Below are positions 7,879 through 17,453 of a stretch of 49,914 nt of DNA, piece by piece. The stretch spans positions 1-49,914 of the forward strand of contig CALITC010000007.1 in assembly GCA_938041505.1 (NCBI GenBank), written 5' to 3'. The position numbers were made by a program, and so were the translations under genes. Source of the DNA: an uncultured Patescibacteria group bacterium (GTDB lineage Bacteria > Patescibacteriota > JACMRA01). Every line of letters begins with the position of its first letter. The stretch's first letter is position 1. The notes under the pieces are model-generated. The model was not told the origin of the DNA and made no database searches. It was given only the letters and a program-made list of their open reading frames with translations.

Positions 7879-10800
7879 CTATTTTATAAGCAATTCTCCA
7901 AGGATTGAGTTAGCCACCACATGCTGGTTACCCTCACTATCTTCAAACTGCACCTCTACTCGGTAATTCTTTAACGGGTTCAATCCATTCTGCTCTAAGA
8001 ATAACTCGTTGCTTAGTTCACCAGAATCGAATCTGTATTCATTATCTCCATCGAATAAGGTAGCTTCGATAATAGAGTTCACAGAACCATTCACAACTAG
8101 CTTACAAGGTCCTTCTTGGCACCACTCAACTTCTGGGACTGTTGTGTCCACACTGCTGTATGCGTATTCAGCCATACGGTAACCATTTTCCTCGAATGTA
8201 ATTGCATACTCACCTGCTTGGGTGTTGACTTGAACGTAGCAAATATCATCTTGGTAGTGGCTCTGAGCTATAAGACTACCTCCCTTAACAGATGTAACAA
8301 GAGCGCTACAGCTATCAGTCTCAAAGGCAAACATTCCGATATCTCCAGCTTTTACTATGTTTCGACCCTCCACTAAGTCAGCTTGATCGAGTTCTTCAGC
8401 CACATCATTATCGTTTAGGAAGATTTCCAAATTATTAGTCTGAGCGATTGAAAGTACAGAAGCCTTGGCGTTGAGGTCTAGATCCAAATATCTATCTTGC
8501 CCAATCGACTTAATATCTTTTGAGTCGAACAACGTTGCTGGAGCATCAACTGTAGCTAAGCCATTGGTGATTGCCGCTTCAATAACCTTACCATTGTAAT
8601 CGAATCTTAAAGCTCCAGACTCAACTGGCAAACCTTGTTGATCTACGATAGGTGAGGTATGTAGTCTGAGCTGAATTTCATCTCGAGAGTCAACCTTAAC
8701 TTCCGGTGTAATTGCAAATAAGTTAGCTGCATCACCAGCGATATTCTTAACCACCTTATGGAATGTCCTATTACCAGCCTCAAGTTTTACTAAAGCCTGA
8801 GGGTTGTTTCGGTATTGCTTAAGCTCATAGTCAAACTCACAGGTGTCTGTCTCAACTAAATATGTAGCTGAAGCAAACGCGTAGTCAATGTCGCTTCGAA
8901 TATATTGCAAAGAACATGCAAATTCTTCTTCAGATTGTAAGCCTCCATACTCAGCTTTTACGTTCTCGTCGCTATTCATTTCAGCTGGGATGTAAGGAAG
9001 GATAAGTCTCATCTCATCTTCGATAATCGTAACTAATCTAGATATAATATTCGCTCCAGTATTGTTATCAACGAGGTTGAAGAACACATCGTCACCTTCT
9101 TCACCCTCAAAGATACTAGATGGGATAATGACTTGGGCAAAACCATCAACAACTGAAATAGCTTCTTGCATGACTACTTGGTCTTCTTTAACCACAGCCA
9201 GTGTAAGGTCGTTGGTGCTTGTGGTGTTACCGTAGATATCAGTTACTGGCCCAACAATTAAGTTATTAGCAAAACCGATACGAGGAGATTCGTACTCCAA
9301 GTTTAAGAAACCATAATTATCTGGCACACCCGGTTTGATAGTAACCTGTCTAGATTGAGAGATATCGGTATTGATATTGCGGCCGCTAAGAGAAATAAGC
9401 GCCGGTCCTGCAGAAGTTACTAGATCTCCACTAATTGTTGCTTTACAGTTACCGCTACTTATTGTTCCTGAGACAAAGAGTGGGTCAACGGCATCTGCTG
9501 CTGTATATACCTCTACTCCACAATCACCACCAGTGATGGTATTACCATTCTTATCTTTGACGCCGCTTACCGTGACTTCAATCGGTTGACCAATTTGTAG
9601 TGAGTCGTAGTTTTCGATAATGACTCCAGAAGATGTTAATCCAGCCTCGTTAGAAGTAAAATTAAGTTGAATGGTATCTGACTGTTTACCGTCTTCTAGC
9701 TTCGCATATGCGTAGTATAGCCCACCTTGACTGAAGTATTTACTCGGTACGCTTGCGTTAAAAGTACCTGCTTTAGTTGTAAGACCTAGACCATCGATAC
9801 TTTTGATTTCCTCGCTAGATCCTGTGTTGTAGTGAAGTAGGTGGATAGTTGCGCTTGTATCAGCGATGGGCTCATTGTATTGATCTTTGATCTCACTAAT
9901 CTCTAAGTCTACTGATTTTTCTTGATCTAAGAATGTTGTATTGTTTTTCAGATCCAAAAGACCAGCTGTTTTCTTGGCAAATGCAATATCGACTGTTTTA
10001 CCTGTACCGTCCAAAGATAGGGTGTAGATACCATCTTCAGGAAGTTGCGATGAGCTAACCCTAGCAATACAATCTCGATTACTGTTTACTGCCGAAGAGA
10101 AGTTGGCTACAGTTTCGCCGTTTCGCAGTGCTGTAAATGAGCATACGTTACTGGTTTGAGGTACGGAATTACTATCTACCACATCACGGGCATACACATA
10201 AGCGACTCCATTGACTGAGGCAGGTCCGAAAGCTACGAATAAGTCAGCATCTTCATCAGGATTGAATTCACTGCTAGATCCAAGAACTTCAAATTGGCTA
10301 ATCTGGCTAAATAGTTGATTATCTTCATCAACAAACATTGCCGAGTAGGCGCCAGGTCGCAAATCTACTACATTAATCAAACATGTTTCAGTATCACTAA
10401 GGTTGCAGTTCTCGTTTGCTACGATATCTTGGCTAGATCTGCTACTAATAAAGACTTTGCCTTCAATATCATTCTTCAACACGCCATTCTTAGAGAGTGT
10501 TAGGGCTACTGGTTGCCCAGGTTGATAAGTTTGAGAGTCGCTACCTAAGCTAAGATAGTTGGTAAGATCAGGATCAACAGCCGGGTTAAGAGCTAAAAAC
10601 TCTCTATTAGTATCGGCAATAAGGTTCCCAGCAGGAGTTTGGTAGGTTAATTTCCCCAAAACACTAACAGAGTCAAGATTTTTGTTCAGAATAGTTCCAG
10701 CTAGAGTGTACGTTGAGCGCTGGCCAGCAGATAAAGAATTGAGTTGAGTTTGAGAAGTTTCTACTGCGTATTCTGCGCCGCTTTCATTGGACACCAATGA

Positions 10801-11154
10801 GTTCCATTGCAACGAGTCGCTTGTTGAAAGTAAGTTTAGATTAATATTGTTGATTGACTCGTTAGGGCTTGAGTTCTGAAGAGTTAGTTCAAATGTCACT
10901 TCCTCGTCGATTGCTAAATTACTATCAGCGTCCAATCTTAGAGCGGCGACAAGCTCAGCAGGGTAGTAAGCACTAGATTCGTCTCGTGGTTGGTTAAGAA
11001 GGCCATACCCGATTAGCCCGGCGATCATAACATATAAGGATACCACACCTAGCAATACTCGCTGTTTATGTGGGTTGAATAGCACTTTGTGGATTACTCC
11101 GCGATGCTGGCGTGGGAGCGCCTTCAAAAGGTCATTTTTTTTCTTCTCAAACAT
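7879..11154 (-). CDS. Large membrane-anchored surface protein with Ig-like repeats
   Basis: A 1091-residue protein. A basic N-terminus (1-31) is followed by one membrane helix at about 32-52 (RVLLGVVSLYVMIAGLIGYGLL) and then only extracellular-type sequence, so it is probably an N-terminally anchored outer protein. The rest is beta-strand-rich with repeated units of about 90-110 residues, such as LSLGSDSQTYQPGQPVALTL, IIENYDSLQIGQPIEVTVSG and VGPVTDIYGNTTSTNDLTLAV. These resemble bacterial Ig-like or invasin-type domains. Cysteines come in pairs within single repeats (for example NCNLSDTETC), suggesting disulfides. It lacks the LIR[T/S]GG tail of the other surface proteins here. A promoter and a terminator frame it as a single-gene unit. 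The function is unknown; adhesion or envelope scaffolding is inferred only from architecture. Confidence 0.75.
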   Translation of the reverse strand: MFEKKKNDLLKALPRQHRGVIHKVLFNPHKQRVLLGVVSLYVMIAGLIGYGLLNQPRDESSAYYPAELVAALRLDADSNLAIDEEVTFELTLQNSSPNESINNINLNLLSTSDSLQWNSLVSNESGAEYAVETSQTQLNSLSAGQRSTYTLAGTILNKNLDSVSVLGKLTYQTPAGNLIADTNREFLALNPAVDPDLTNYLSLGSDSQTYQPGQPVALTLSKNGVLKNDIEGKVFISSRSSQDIVANENCNLSDTETCLINVVDLRPGAYSAMFVDEDNQLFSQISQFEVLGSSSEFNPDEDADLFVAFGPASVNGVAYVYARDVVDSNSVPQTSNVCSFTALRNGETVANFSSAVNSNRDCIARVSSSQLPEDGIYTLSLDGTGKTVDIAFAKKTAGLLDLKNNTTFLDQEKSVDLEISEIKDQYNEPIADTSATIHLLHYNTGSSEEIKSIDGLGLTTKAGTFNASVPSKYFSQGGLYYAYAKLEDGKQSDTIQLNFTSNEAGLTSSGVIIENYDSLQIGQPIEVTVSGVKDKNGNTITGGDCGVEVYTAADAVDPLFVSGTISSGNCKATISGDLVTSAGPALISLSGRNINTDISQSRQVTIKPGVPDNYGFLNLEYESPRIGFANNLIVGPVTDIYGNTTSTNDLTLAVVKEDQVVMQEAISVVDGFAQVIIPSSIFEGEEGDDVFFNLVDNNTGANIISRLVTIIEDEMRLILPYIPAEMNSDENVKAEYGGLQSEEEFACSLQYIRSDIDYAFASATYLVETDTCEFDYELKQYRNNPQALVKLEAGNRTFHKVVKNIAGDAANLFAITPEVKVDSRDEIQLRLHTSPIVDQQGLPVESGALRFDYNGKVIEAAITNGLATVDAPATLFDSKDIKSIGQDRYLDLDLNAKASVLSIAQTNNLEIFLNDNDVAEELDQADLVEGRNIVKAGDIGMFAFETDSCSALVTSVKGGSLIAQSHYQDDICYVQVNTQAGEYAITFEENGYRMAEYAYSSVDTTVPEVEWCQEGPCKLVVNGSVNSIIEATLFDGDNEYRFDSGELSNELFLEQNGLNPLKNYRVEVQFEDSEGNQHVVANSILGELLIK

Positions 11155-11186
11155 ATTTTTTTGTTTTTGTTTTGGATTACTCTTTA

Positions 11187-11215
11187 AGTATACACTATAA
11201 ATACAACCTTTGCAA
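11187..11215 (-). promoter_or_regulatory. Promoter of the large surface gene
   Basis: Minus strand TTGCAA (11215-11210), 17 bp, TATACT (11192-11187), 32 nt before the start codon. Confidence 0.65.
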
Positions 11216-11343
11216 CTATTTTTATATTTGTGCTAGAATATTACGAAAACTGATAATTCCAAACAAACCACATTTGTAAACAGAGTGCAATATTTTGCTA
11301 TTTGAGATTCCAAAGTGTCTTAACAATAATAATGCGAAAAATC

Positions 11344-11372
11344 TTGACATTTCAAGTAAGGGATAATATTAT
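11344..11372 (+). promoter_or_regulatory. Promoter of rny, hairpin in leader
   Basis: TTGACA (11344-11349), 17 bp, TATTAT (11367-11372). The leader holds a CACCT-GATTGAT-AGGTG hairpin at about 11391-11407, which could influence mRNA stability or start choice. Confidence 0.75.
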
Positions 11373-11443
11373 CTTATCGATAAAAACACTCACCTGATTG
11401 ATAGGTGCTTTGAGTGGAATGTACAAGTAACTTCTCAATATTC

Positions 11444-12994
11444 ATGACAACAGCAGCAATAATATCCATAGCTATTAATATTCTCCTAGCGATTTTCATA
11501 GGGACAAAATTACGTCAAAAGCAGAGACCAGCGTTACCTTCGTACATAACGACCAAAGACGAACTAAAAAACCAAGCTTATTCGGAAGTAGAGCGGGAGG
11601 TATCCAGTACCAAAAAAGACCTTCAAAAGCAGGAAGAAAAACTTATTCAAACTGAAACCAATCTATCCCGCCAGAACTATAAATTAGCCGAAAGCCAGCA
11701 ACAACTATTAAAAAAGGAACAAAAATTAAGCGAGCTAGAAAGAAGTTATCAAGAAAAAATTAATTACCTAGCAGTGAAGGAGCAAGAGCTCGATAAAAAA
11801 TACTCTGCAAAGTTTGATTCTCTGACCAATATAGATCGAATTGGGTTAGAAAAAATGTACGAGGCAGAGATTAAGCAAGATGTAACTACGAATCTTAACC
11901 AATGGGAAGAGAAGAAAACTAAATCCTTAGAATCAGAGATTGAAAATAAAGCCCGTGATGCCGTGGCGCTTGCTGTACAACGCTGCTCATCAGAAGTTGC
12001 AAACGAGCACACCCTTACCATTGTGGAGCTCAAAAATGATGATCTTAAAGGTAATATCATTGGGAAAAATGGCCGGAATATCCAATGGCTAGAGAAAACC
12101 TTAGGTGTAGAAATTGTGGTCGATGAAACACCAGGTCAGGTTGGGATAAGTGGTTTTAACTCAATACGAAGGCATATTGCCCAGAAGACCCTCGAGCTAC
12201 TTCTTGAAGATGGAAGGGTGCACCCGGCAAGTATTGAAGAAATGTATTCCAAAGCCAAAAGACAGGTTCAATCCGAAATCATGAAAGCTGGAAATAACGC
12301 TGTTAAAAGATTAGAAATAACTGATTTTCCAGAAAGCTTAGTTGAGTTAATTGGGAGATTAAATTTCCGAACCTCTTATGGCCAAAACATGCTCCGGCAC
12401 AGTGAAGAGATGGCCCGACTTGCAAAGTTATTAGCGGTGCAAATAAATGAAGAGTTTTCTAACGTAGTACATCCAATTGATGTAGATATCTGCGTGAAGG
12501 CTGCCCTCTTACATGACATTGGTAAGGCTATGGATGAAGAAACGATACCCAAAGGCAATCATGTAGACCTAGGAGAAAAAATCTGTGATCGTTTTGACTT
12601 GGATTGGAGAATTCGTAAATGCATCTCCTCCCATCACAATGAAAAGTACTACGACGAACAATACGGGTTTTGCGTTGAAGCACCAATTGTCGATGCTTGC
12701 GACAATATCTCAGGTGGTAGGTTGAGTGCTCGAAAGTCTGATGCAGAGGCATACCAGCAACGCTTGGAGAAACTAGAAACAATTACCAATTCAATTCCTG
12801 GAGTAAGTAAGTCCTGGATTATGAATGGCAACAAAGAGTTGTGGGTTTTCTTCGATACTAAAGTCGTTCAAGATGCTGAAATGCAGAATTTAGTGAGAAA
12901 AATTGCTGAAAAAATAGAGACCAATACTGATTTCCCAACAGAGGTCAAAGTTATTGGCTACTGGGAAGATAAAGTCGTAGAGTATGCCAAGTAA
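11444..12994 (+). CDS. rny: Ribonuclease Y
   Basis: Membrane-anchored endoribonuclease that starts mRNA decay in many bacteria lacking RNase E. The order is classical: one N-terminal membrane helix (about 3-23), a long Lys/Glu/Gln coiled coil (about 30-170), a KH RNA-binding domain with NIIGKNGRNIQWLE, then an HD domain with LLHDIGKAMDEE and a second His-rich helix near CISSHHNEKYY. Length from this start is 516 aa, normal for the family. An upstream GTG at 11414 would add ten residues before the membrane helix. I prefer the ATG at 11444, which puts the helix at the very N-terminus as in known members. There is no strong Shine-Dalgarno before either start. Confidence 0.95.
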   Translation: MTTAAIISIAINILLAIFIGTKLRQKQRPALPSYITTKDELKNQAYSEVEREVSSTKKDLQKQEEKLIQTETNLSRQNYKLAESQQQLLKKEQKLSELERSYQEKINYLAVKEQELDKKYSAKFDSLTNIDRIGLEKMYEAEIKQDVTTNLNQWEEKKTKSLESEIENKARDAVALAVQRCSSEVANEHTLTIVELKNDDLKGNIIGKNGRNIQWLEKTLGVEIVVDETPGQVGISGFNSIRRHIAQKTLELLLEDGRVHPASIEEMYSKAKRQVQSEIMKAGNNAVKRLEITDFPESLVELIGRLNFRTSYGQNMLRHSEEMARLAKLLAVQINEEFSNVVHPIDVDICVKAALLHDIGKAMDEETIPKGNHVDLGEKICDRFDLDWRIRKCISSHHNEKYYDEQYGFCVEAPIVDACDNISGGRLSARKSDAEAYQQRLEKLETITNSIPGVSKSWIMNGNKELWVFFDTKVVQDAEMQNLVRKIAEKIETNTDFPTEVKVIGYWEDKVVEYAK

Positions 12995-13084
12995 TAGGCT
13001 AAAATAATTTTGTTTTTGTGTATAAACTACTTCATTAGTACGACATAACCTAGTGTAATTGTCAAGTACTCCTGATTCTTATAC

Positions 13085-13113
13085 TTGATCAATTATAAAA
13101 AATATGGTACATT
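13085..13113 (+). promoter_or_regulatory. Promoter of pgk, leaderless type
   Basis: TTGATC (13085-13090), 17 bp, TACATT (13108-13113). Only 6 nt separate the -10 box from the ATG at 13120, so transcription should start at the start codon. Confidence 0.6.
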
Positions 13114-13119
13114 AACGAC

Positions 13120-14223
13120 ATGTCAATCAGTATAGAGTCTATTAGGGGTAGAAACGTTCTTCTTAAAGTTGCTTATGATTTACCAAGTTTGGAAGACACG
13201 GATCGAATCGATAACACATTAGAAACGCTCCATTATTTACTAGAGCGCAATAATCGTGTGTTAATTTCAACGCACTGGGGTAGGCCCGAAGGCAAAGATC
13301 CGACTTTATCCACCGAGCAGTTGATACCTATCCTGCAAAAGCTTTACAAAAGAAAATACAAACAAAAACTAGGGGTAAGTTTCCTTGATCAATATAAATA
13401 TTTTTCGAGGGGCAACATGAGTAGGCTGTCGCGCATACTAAATGTATTCAAAGCTCCGGTTATTATGATGGAGAACTCTCGCTTTGGTGAAGATGAGCGG
13501 TCAGGAGATTCTAACAAGCGTCTAAGCTTGGCCCAAAAATACGCGCAAATCATTGACGCTGTTGTAGATGATGCTTTTGCTTTGAGTCATCGCAAAGAAG
13601 CAACTAATACTGAGATCAAAAATATAGTACCGCATACGCTCGGGTTTGCATATAAGAAAGAAGTAAAGTATCTTACGAAATTAAAAAATAAGCCAGAAAG
13701 TCCATTTGTACTTATCCTTGGCGGCGCTAAGCTAGAAACCAAGCTTCCGTTGCTAGAGCATTTGCTACCAGTCGCTGACCAAGTGTTACTCGCTGGGCAA
13801 GCCGCATTCCCATTTGTGCAGATCTCCAAAGGTCTTGACTTGCAAAAAACGCTTGTAGATTCTAGTCACCAAGACTTGGTAAGTAAGTTATGGAAAAATT
13901 ACAGCGATAAAATTGTTTTACCAACTGACTTCAAGTTTGAACAAGGACTTGCTCGAGATATCGGAGAAGAAACAAGTGCAAAATTCAACGAGATCATCGA
14001 CGAGGCAAAGACGGTATTTTGGAACGGTCCGGTAGGTAAGTACGAAGAGTCAATATATGCTGAAGGAACTAAGAAGCTTGCTGCGCATATCGCCAAGCTA
14101 AAAAACGCATACACAATAATCGGCGGAGGAGACACTGTATCTATGCTGACTCCAGCGCGTAAAGCTAAACTATCATTTATTTCAATGGGTGGAGGAGCAA
14201 CATTAGATTTTCTCTCACAATAG
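13120..14223 (+). CDS. pgk: Phosphoglycerate kinase, divergent N-terminal motif
   Basis: Transfers phosphate from 1,3-bisphosphoglycerate to ADP in lower glycolysis. The product has 367 residues, somewhat short against the usual 390-400. Motifs in order: STHWGRP (His and Arg of the basic patch), ENSRFGEDERSGD, DDAFALSHR, LGGAKLETK, WNGPVGKYE, IGGGDT and GGGATLDFLS, so both Rossmann-like lobes are there. The odd point is the first strand. The usual VRVDFNVP, whose Asp and Asn contact 3-phosphoglycerate, reads LKVAYDLP (residues 15-22) here. The Arg of DTDRI (29), His52 and Arg55 are kept. It is probably an active but divergent enzyme. It pairs functionally with pyk at 31552. Leaderless-type promoter. 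Confidence 0.9.
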   Translation: MSISIESIRGRNVLLKVAYDLPSLEDTDRIDNTLETLHYLLERNNRVLISTHWGRPEGKDPTLSTEQLIPILQKLYKRKYKQKLGVSFLDQYKYFSRGNMSRLSRILNVFKAPVIMMENSRFGEDERSGDSNKRLSLAQKYAQIIDAVVDDAFALSHRKEATNTEIKNIVPHTLGFAYKKEVKYLTKLKNKPESPFVLILGGAKLETKLPLLEHLLPVADQVLLAGQAAFPFVQISKGLDLQKTLVDSSHQDLVSKLWKNYSDKIVLPTDFKFEQGLARDIGEETSAKFNEIIDEAKTVFWNGPVGKYEESIYAEGTKKLAAHIAKLKNAYTIIGGGDTVSMLTPARKAKLSFISMGGGATLDFLSQ

Positions 14224-14261
14224 CGGAATAGAAACCATACCCTGAGGTTGATTTTAATGTT

Positions 14262-14290
14262 TTGACAGTATTGGTAAAGTTGTTTAGAAT
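14262..14290 (+). promoter_or_regulatory. Promoter of the M23 peptidase gene
   Basis: TTGACA (14262-14267), 17 bp, TAGAAT (14285-14290), 25 nt before the ATG. Confidence 0.75.
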
Positions 14291-14315
14291 ATTGCATATC
14301 AACGCGTAACATTAT

Positions 14316-15614
14316 ATGAATTTCTTTCCGAGAACAGCTCACATCTTGGCGGCTTTCTTAATAATAGCTAGTGCAAGCTATAATATTGCCCCTTGGCAGG
14401 TTATTAATTCTGATGCACAATCCGCGGCTCTGCAATCCAAGTATACCGCCAAAAAAGACGAAATTAATTCTCAAATATCAGCCATATCTTCGGAATTAAG
14501 CAATCTGGAGACTGACTTTCATGCAGTGGCAGAGCAAAAACGCACACTCAAAGAAGAAGTAGCGGCGATTCAAAGCGAGATTGACAAAGTAAATGACCTC
14601 ATCACCCAGACAAAACTGGCAATTTCACAAATCGAAGACCAAATCGCCAAGAACGAAGCCGACATGCAGGTGGTGCGCGACCAGCTCAAGCAAATCATCC
14701 ATACACTCCAAAAAAAGAACCAAACAAGCAAATTTGAGATTCTCCTCACTTCTAAGAATTTTGGTGAAGCAATGAGCAGCGTATATAACCTAGGGAACAT
14801 TGAGAACCAAGCCAGAAGACTCAACAAGCGTTTACAAACATTAAGTGCTGAGCTCGACGCCAATAAGCTCCAGCAGGAACAAACCCAACAAACCTTAGTT
14901 GATTCCCAGTACCTTTTGGCTTCTAAGAAGGACGGACTTAAGATATTACTCCAAAAAACAGAAGGGGAAGAAGCCAAGTACCAAGCTCTTATCCAACAAT
15001 CAGAGGAACAAAGGCAGAGCGCCCAAGCAAATCTAAACAATGTAGAAGCAGAGTATCAAGAAGAGATCCGTAAAGAAGCTGAAGAAGAAAGAAGGCGAAA
15101 AGAGGAGGCAGAACGCTTAGCCCGTAACCCTGGAGGAAGCAACAGCAGTGGAATTGATTGCAGCTATACCGAAAGTGGAAGCCTTGGAGTGTCAAGCGAC
15201 TACTTCATAATGCCAACGTCTGGATACGTTTCGCAGGACTACTGGTGTGGTGGAGCTGGCGGACATGATGGCTGGGATATTGCCAATGGAATCGGAACCC
15301 CTATTAACGCCTCAGCTGCGGGTGTGGTTGAGCGAACAGGATATCATCCAGGAGGGTTTGGTAATTTTGTAGTGCTGCGTCACGAATTACCATCTGGGGG
15401 GTCAGCATTTACGCTCTATGCTCACATGAATGCACCAACTTCTGCTTCTGGCTACGTAGCTCAGGGTCAGCAAATCGGGGTGATGGGTAGTACTGGGTGG
15501 TCTACAGGTCCTCACTTACACTTCATGATAATCTCCAATTCATTCGAGTACACGGGTAACGTAGGTTGCCGGTACGGAGACTCCAAGTGCTACAACCCAG
15601 CTGATTATATCTAA
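14316..15614 (+). CDS. Secreted coiled-coil M23 (LytM) peptidase, EnvC-like
   Basis: A 432-residue exported protein with a signal peptide or anchor at about 8-30, a long coiled coil (about 40-270, rich in Glu/Gln/Lys), a short Gly/Ser linker, and a C-terminal M23 domain (about 300-432). The zinc and catalytic residues are visible: H317 and D321 in GHDGWD, H370 in LYAHM, and H400/H402 in GPHLHF. All are kept, so it may be an active peptidoglycan endopeptidase, unlike the degenerate EnvC/NlpD activators. The architecture is that of EnvC/CwlO proteins, which in other bacteria are controlled by FtsEX; ftsE lies at 29663 in this window. Two extra Cys pairs in the domain suggest disulfides. Confidence 0.9.
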   Translation: MNFFPRTAHILAAFLIIASASYNIAPWQVINSDAQSAALQSKYTAKKDEINSQISAISSELSNLETDFHAVAEQKRTLKEEVAAIQSEIDKVNDLITQTKLAISQIEDQIAKNEADMQVVRDQLKQIIHTLQKKNQTSKFEILLTSKNFGEAMSSVYNLGNIENQARRLNKRLQTLSAELDANKLQQEQTQQTLVDSQYLLASKKDGLKILLQKTEGEEAKYQALIQQSEEQRQSAQANLNNVEAEYQEEIRKEAEEERRRKEEAERLARNPGGSNSSGIDCSYTESGSLGVSSDYFIMPTSGYVSQDYWCGGAGGHDGWDIANGIGTPINASAAGVVERTGYHPGGFGNFVVLRHELPSGGSAFTLYAHMNAPTSASGYVAQGQQIGVMGSTGWSTGPHLHFMIISNSFEYTGNVGCRYGDSKCYNPADYI

Positions 15615-15679
15615 ATAGAACATTAAGCTGGAACCGTTCATTTTGTTTAAAAAAAATTGATAACTATCAAAATATAGAT

Positions 15680-15898
15680 ATGCCAAAAAACTCGATTCTT
15701 CGCACAATAATTGCTCTTAATGCCATCGGCATTCCGCTTCTTATTTTTAGTCTGATTCAAAACACAGCAAGTCTTTTCCTGGTGTTTTGGTTCGTTTTAC
15801 CAACACTCTTGTTGGTCAATCCTCTATTGGGTGTAAGTTATCTGACCACTAAAATCAAAACAGTCCAAGATCCTGTTCTCGAAGTAGTTTTTCAGTAA
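15680..15898 (+). CDS. Small two-helix membrane protein
   Basis: A 72-residue hydrophobic protein with two predicted membrane segments (about 8-28 and 30-55) and a short polar tail. A TATAGA box lies immediately before the ATG, but I find no matching -35 and no Shine-Dalgarno. I do not recognise it. It sits between the M23 peptidase and the nuclease, both exported. Confidence 0.5.
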   Translation: MPKNSILRTIIALNAIGIPLLIFSLIQNTASLFLVFWFVLPTLLLVNPLLGVSYLTTKIKTVQDPVLEVVFQ

Positions 15899-15968
15899 TG
15901 ATTATGGCTCTCGTTACATTTTTTATTTTTATGCTGTATACAGGGTTCAGAAATCTTTAATTAGTATA

Positions 15969-15998
15969 TTGGACAATTTCATATTAATTCTCTACTAT
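15969..15998 (+). promoter_or_regulatory. Promoter of the nuclease gene, leaderless type
   Basis: TTGGAC (15969-15974), 18 bp, TACTAT (15993-15998), 7 nt before the ATG at 16006. Predicts a leaderless transcript. Confidence 0.6.
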
Positions 15999-16005
15999 TC
16001 AAGAT

Positions 16006-16596
16006 ATGAAACAGTCAGGTTCTATGAAAACATTGCTTGCGAGTGTGGTCGCCTTTATAATCCTCCTCTTCGGGTCTAATCCGCAAGTGCAGGAGGCGTT
16101 GAGCTACTACACAGGTTTAAGCGATGATTTCTCAGAGTATCTGCAGCCAGGTGAAGTAAAAGGAGCTAATAGTAACAAAGGTACAATCAATCGCGTTGTC
16201 GATGGAGACACAGTTGTATTGGAGGATGGGCGTACGATCCGCTATTTATATGTAGACACCCCAGAAACCCGGAAGCCAGGTACTCCAGTTCAATGCTATG
16301 GTAAGGAAGCTAGTTCGTTCAACAAAGCCTTCACTGGAGCCAATGTGACTCTTGTTGCCGACAAAGAAAAGCAAGACAGATACGGCCGTGATTTAAGAAT
16401 TTTATTCCTAGAGGGTAGGGATACTAGCGATATCAACCAAAGCATCAATGCCGACCTGGTTCGCTACGGGTTTGCCAGAGTCAAGATATATAAACCAAAC
16501 GATACGTACGAAGAACCGCTTAGAGAACTAGAAAAAGAAGCCATCAAGAAAAAACAAGGCGCCTGGAAAGATTGCGAAGATCCTTTTGAGTCCTAA
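16006..16596 (+). CDS. Membrane-anchored or secreted thermonuclease (SNase family)
   Basis: A 196-residue protein with an N-terminal hydrophobic segment (about 8-24) and a staphylococcal-nuclease-like domain (about 58-190). The catalytic set is complete by motif: D68 in VVDGDTV, R79 in TIRYLYVDTPE, D84 and E87, and R128 in DRYGR. Such enzymes cut DNA and RNA with calcium. In a cell with few biosynthetic genes it could supply nucleotides from outside DNA, which is inference. C98 and C190 may form a disulfide. Confidence 0.9.
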   Translation: MKQSGSMKTLLASVVAFIILLFGSNPQVQEALSYYTGLSDDFSEYLQPGEVKGANSNKGTINRVVDGDTVVLEDGRTIRYLYVDTPETRKPGTPVQCYGKEASSFNKAFTGANVTLVADKEKQDRYGRDLRILFLEGRDTSDINQSINADLVRYGFARVKIYKPNDTYEEPLRELEKEAIKKKQGAWKDCEDPFES

Positions 16597-16691
16597 AGAG
16601 GGGTTTTGACACATCAGTAAAAATAAGCTTGGCTTCTAATAGGCTACATGTAGATAGCTGCTAAAAATATACAAAAGCCAGGAGATAATCA

Positions 16692-17381
16692 ATGTCCCAA
16701 GAAGATTTATCAAGACTTTTATTGCAGTTAAATCGCGATAAAAAAGAGCACTCTTACATTTTTGAAAATAGAGAATATATCATTGAGGAGGGTGTTTTCT
16801 CACCGGCATTTTTTAATGCGCATATCATGTGTACCAATGCACTTGCTGCGAGTATACAGACTCAGAGTTTTCTAGAGATAGGGGCTGGGTGTGGAATAAC
16901 GGGAATCCACCTCCTACTCAAAGGGTGTATTAAATCCCTTGATTTAAGTGATATCAACCCTGCCGCTGTAAAAAACTGTCAGCGAAACGCGACTCTCTTC
17001 GATATAAACGATAAAGTAACAGTTTTCGAAAGTGATATTTTTAATTCCATTCCGCCGCATAATCGATATGATGCTATATACTGGAATTATCCTTGGATGT
17101 ATAAAGATCAAAATTACGTATATGCTGACAATCTAGAGCGAGGTCTGTTTGATCCAGGGTATAGACTTTTAGAAAGGTATATTGCAGAAGCTAATCAACA
17201 TCTTACACTTGATGGCAATACTTATCTAGGTTTTGGAAGTAGCGGCAACCTCGAGAAACTGATGAATATATGCAGTAGTTATAATAAAACTCTGATAAAG
17301 ATTCACTCCGAAGAAAGCACAGAAATCAATCCGATTATTTTTGATCTTTACGAAATTATTGACTCGAGAATATTAGTTTGA
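16692..17381 (+). CDS. Class I SAM methyltransferase (PrmC/HemK-like fold)
   Basis: A 229-residue protein. The SAM-binding glycine loop is FLEIGAGCGITGIHLL (about 60-75), followed by the acidic end of strand 2 in DLSDINPAAVKNCQRNA. The motif IV position reads YWNYPWMY instead of the NPPY of HemK/PrmC or N6-adenine enzymes, so the substrate is uncertain. Eight residues of the C-terminal part are strand-rich. A good Shine-Dalgarno, AGGAG, stands 8 nt before the ATG, unlike its leaderless neighbours. The gene ends in TGA. The target could be protein, RNA or a small molecule. Confidence 0.75.
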   Translation: MSQEDLSRLLLQLNRDKKEHSYIFENREYIIEEGVFSPAFFNAHIMCTNALAASIQTQSFLEIGAGCGITGIHLLLKGCIKSLDLSDINPAAVKNCQRNATLFDINDKVTVFESDIFNSIPPHNRYDAIYWNYPWMYKDQNYVYADNLERGLFDPGYRLLERYIAEANQHLTLDGNTYLGFGSSGNLEKLMNICSSYNKTLIKIHSEESTEINPIIFDLYEIIDSRILV

Positions 17382-17453
17382 TTAGATGTTGACGAAAAAA
17401 AAATCTTTGATTATAGATTTAAGCGATTTATTGATGAAAAAGAGGAATTCTTT

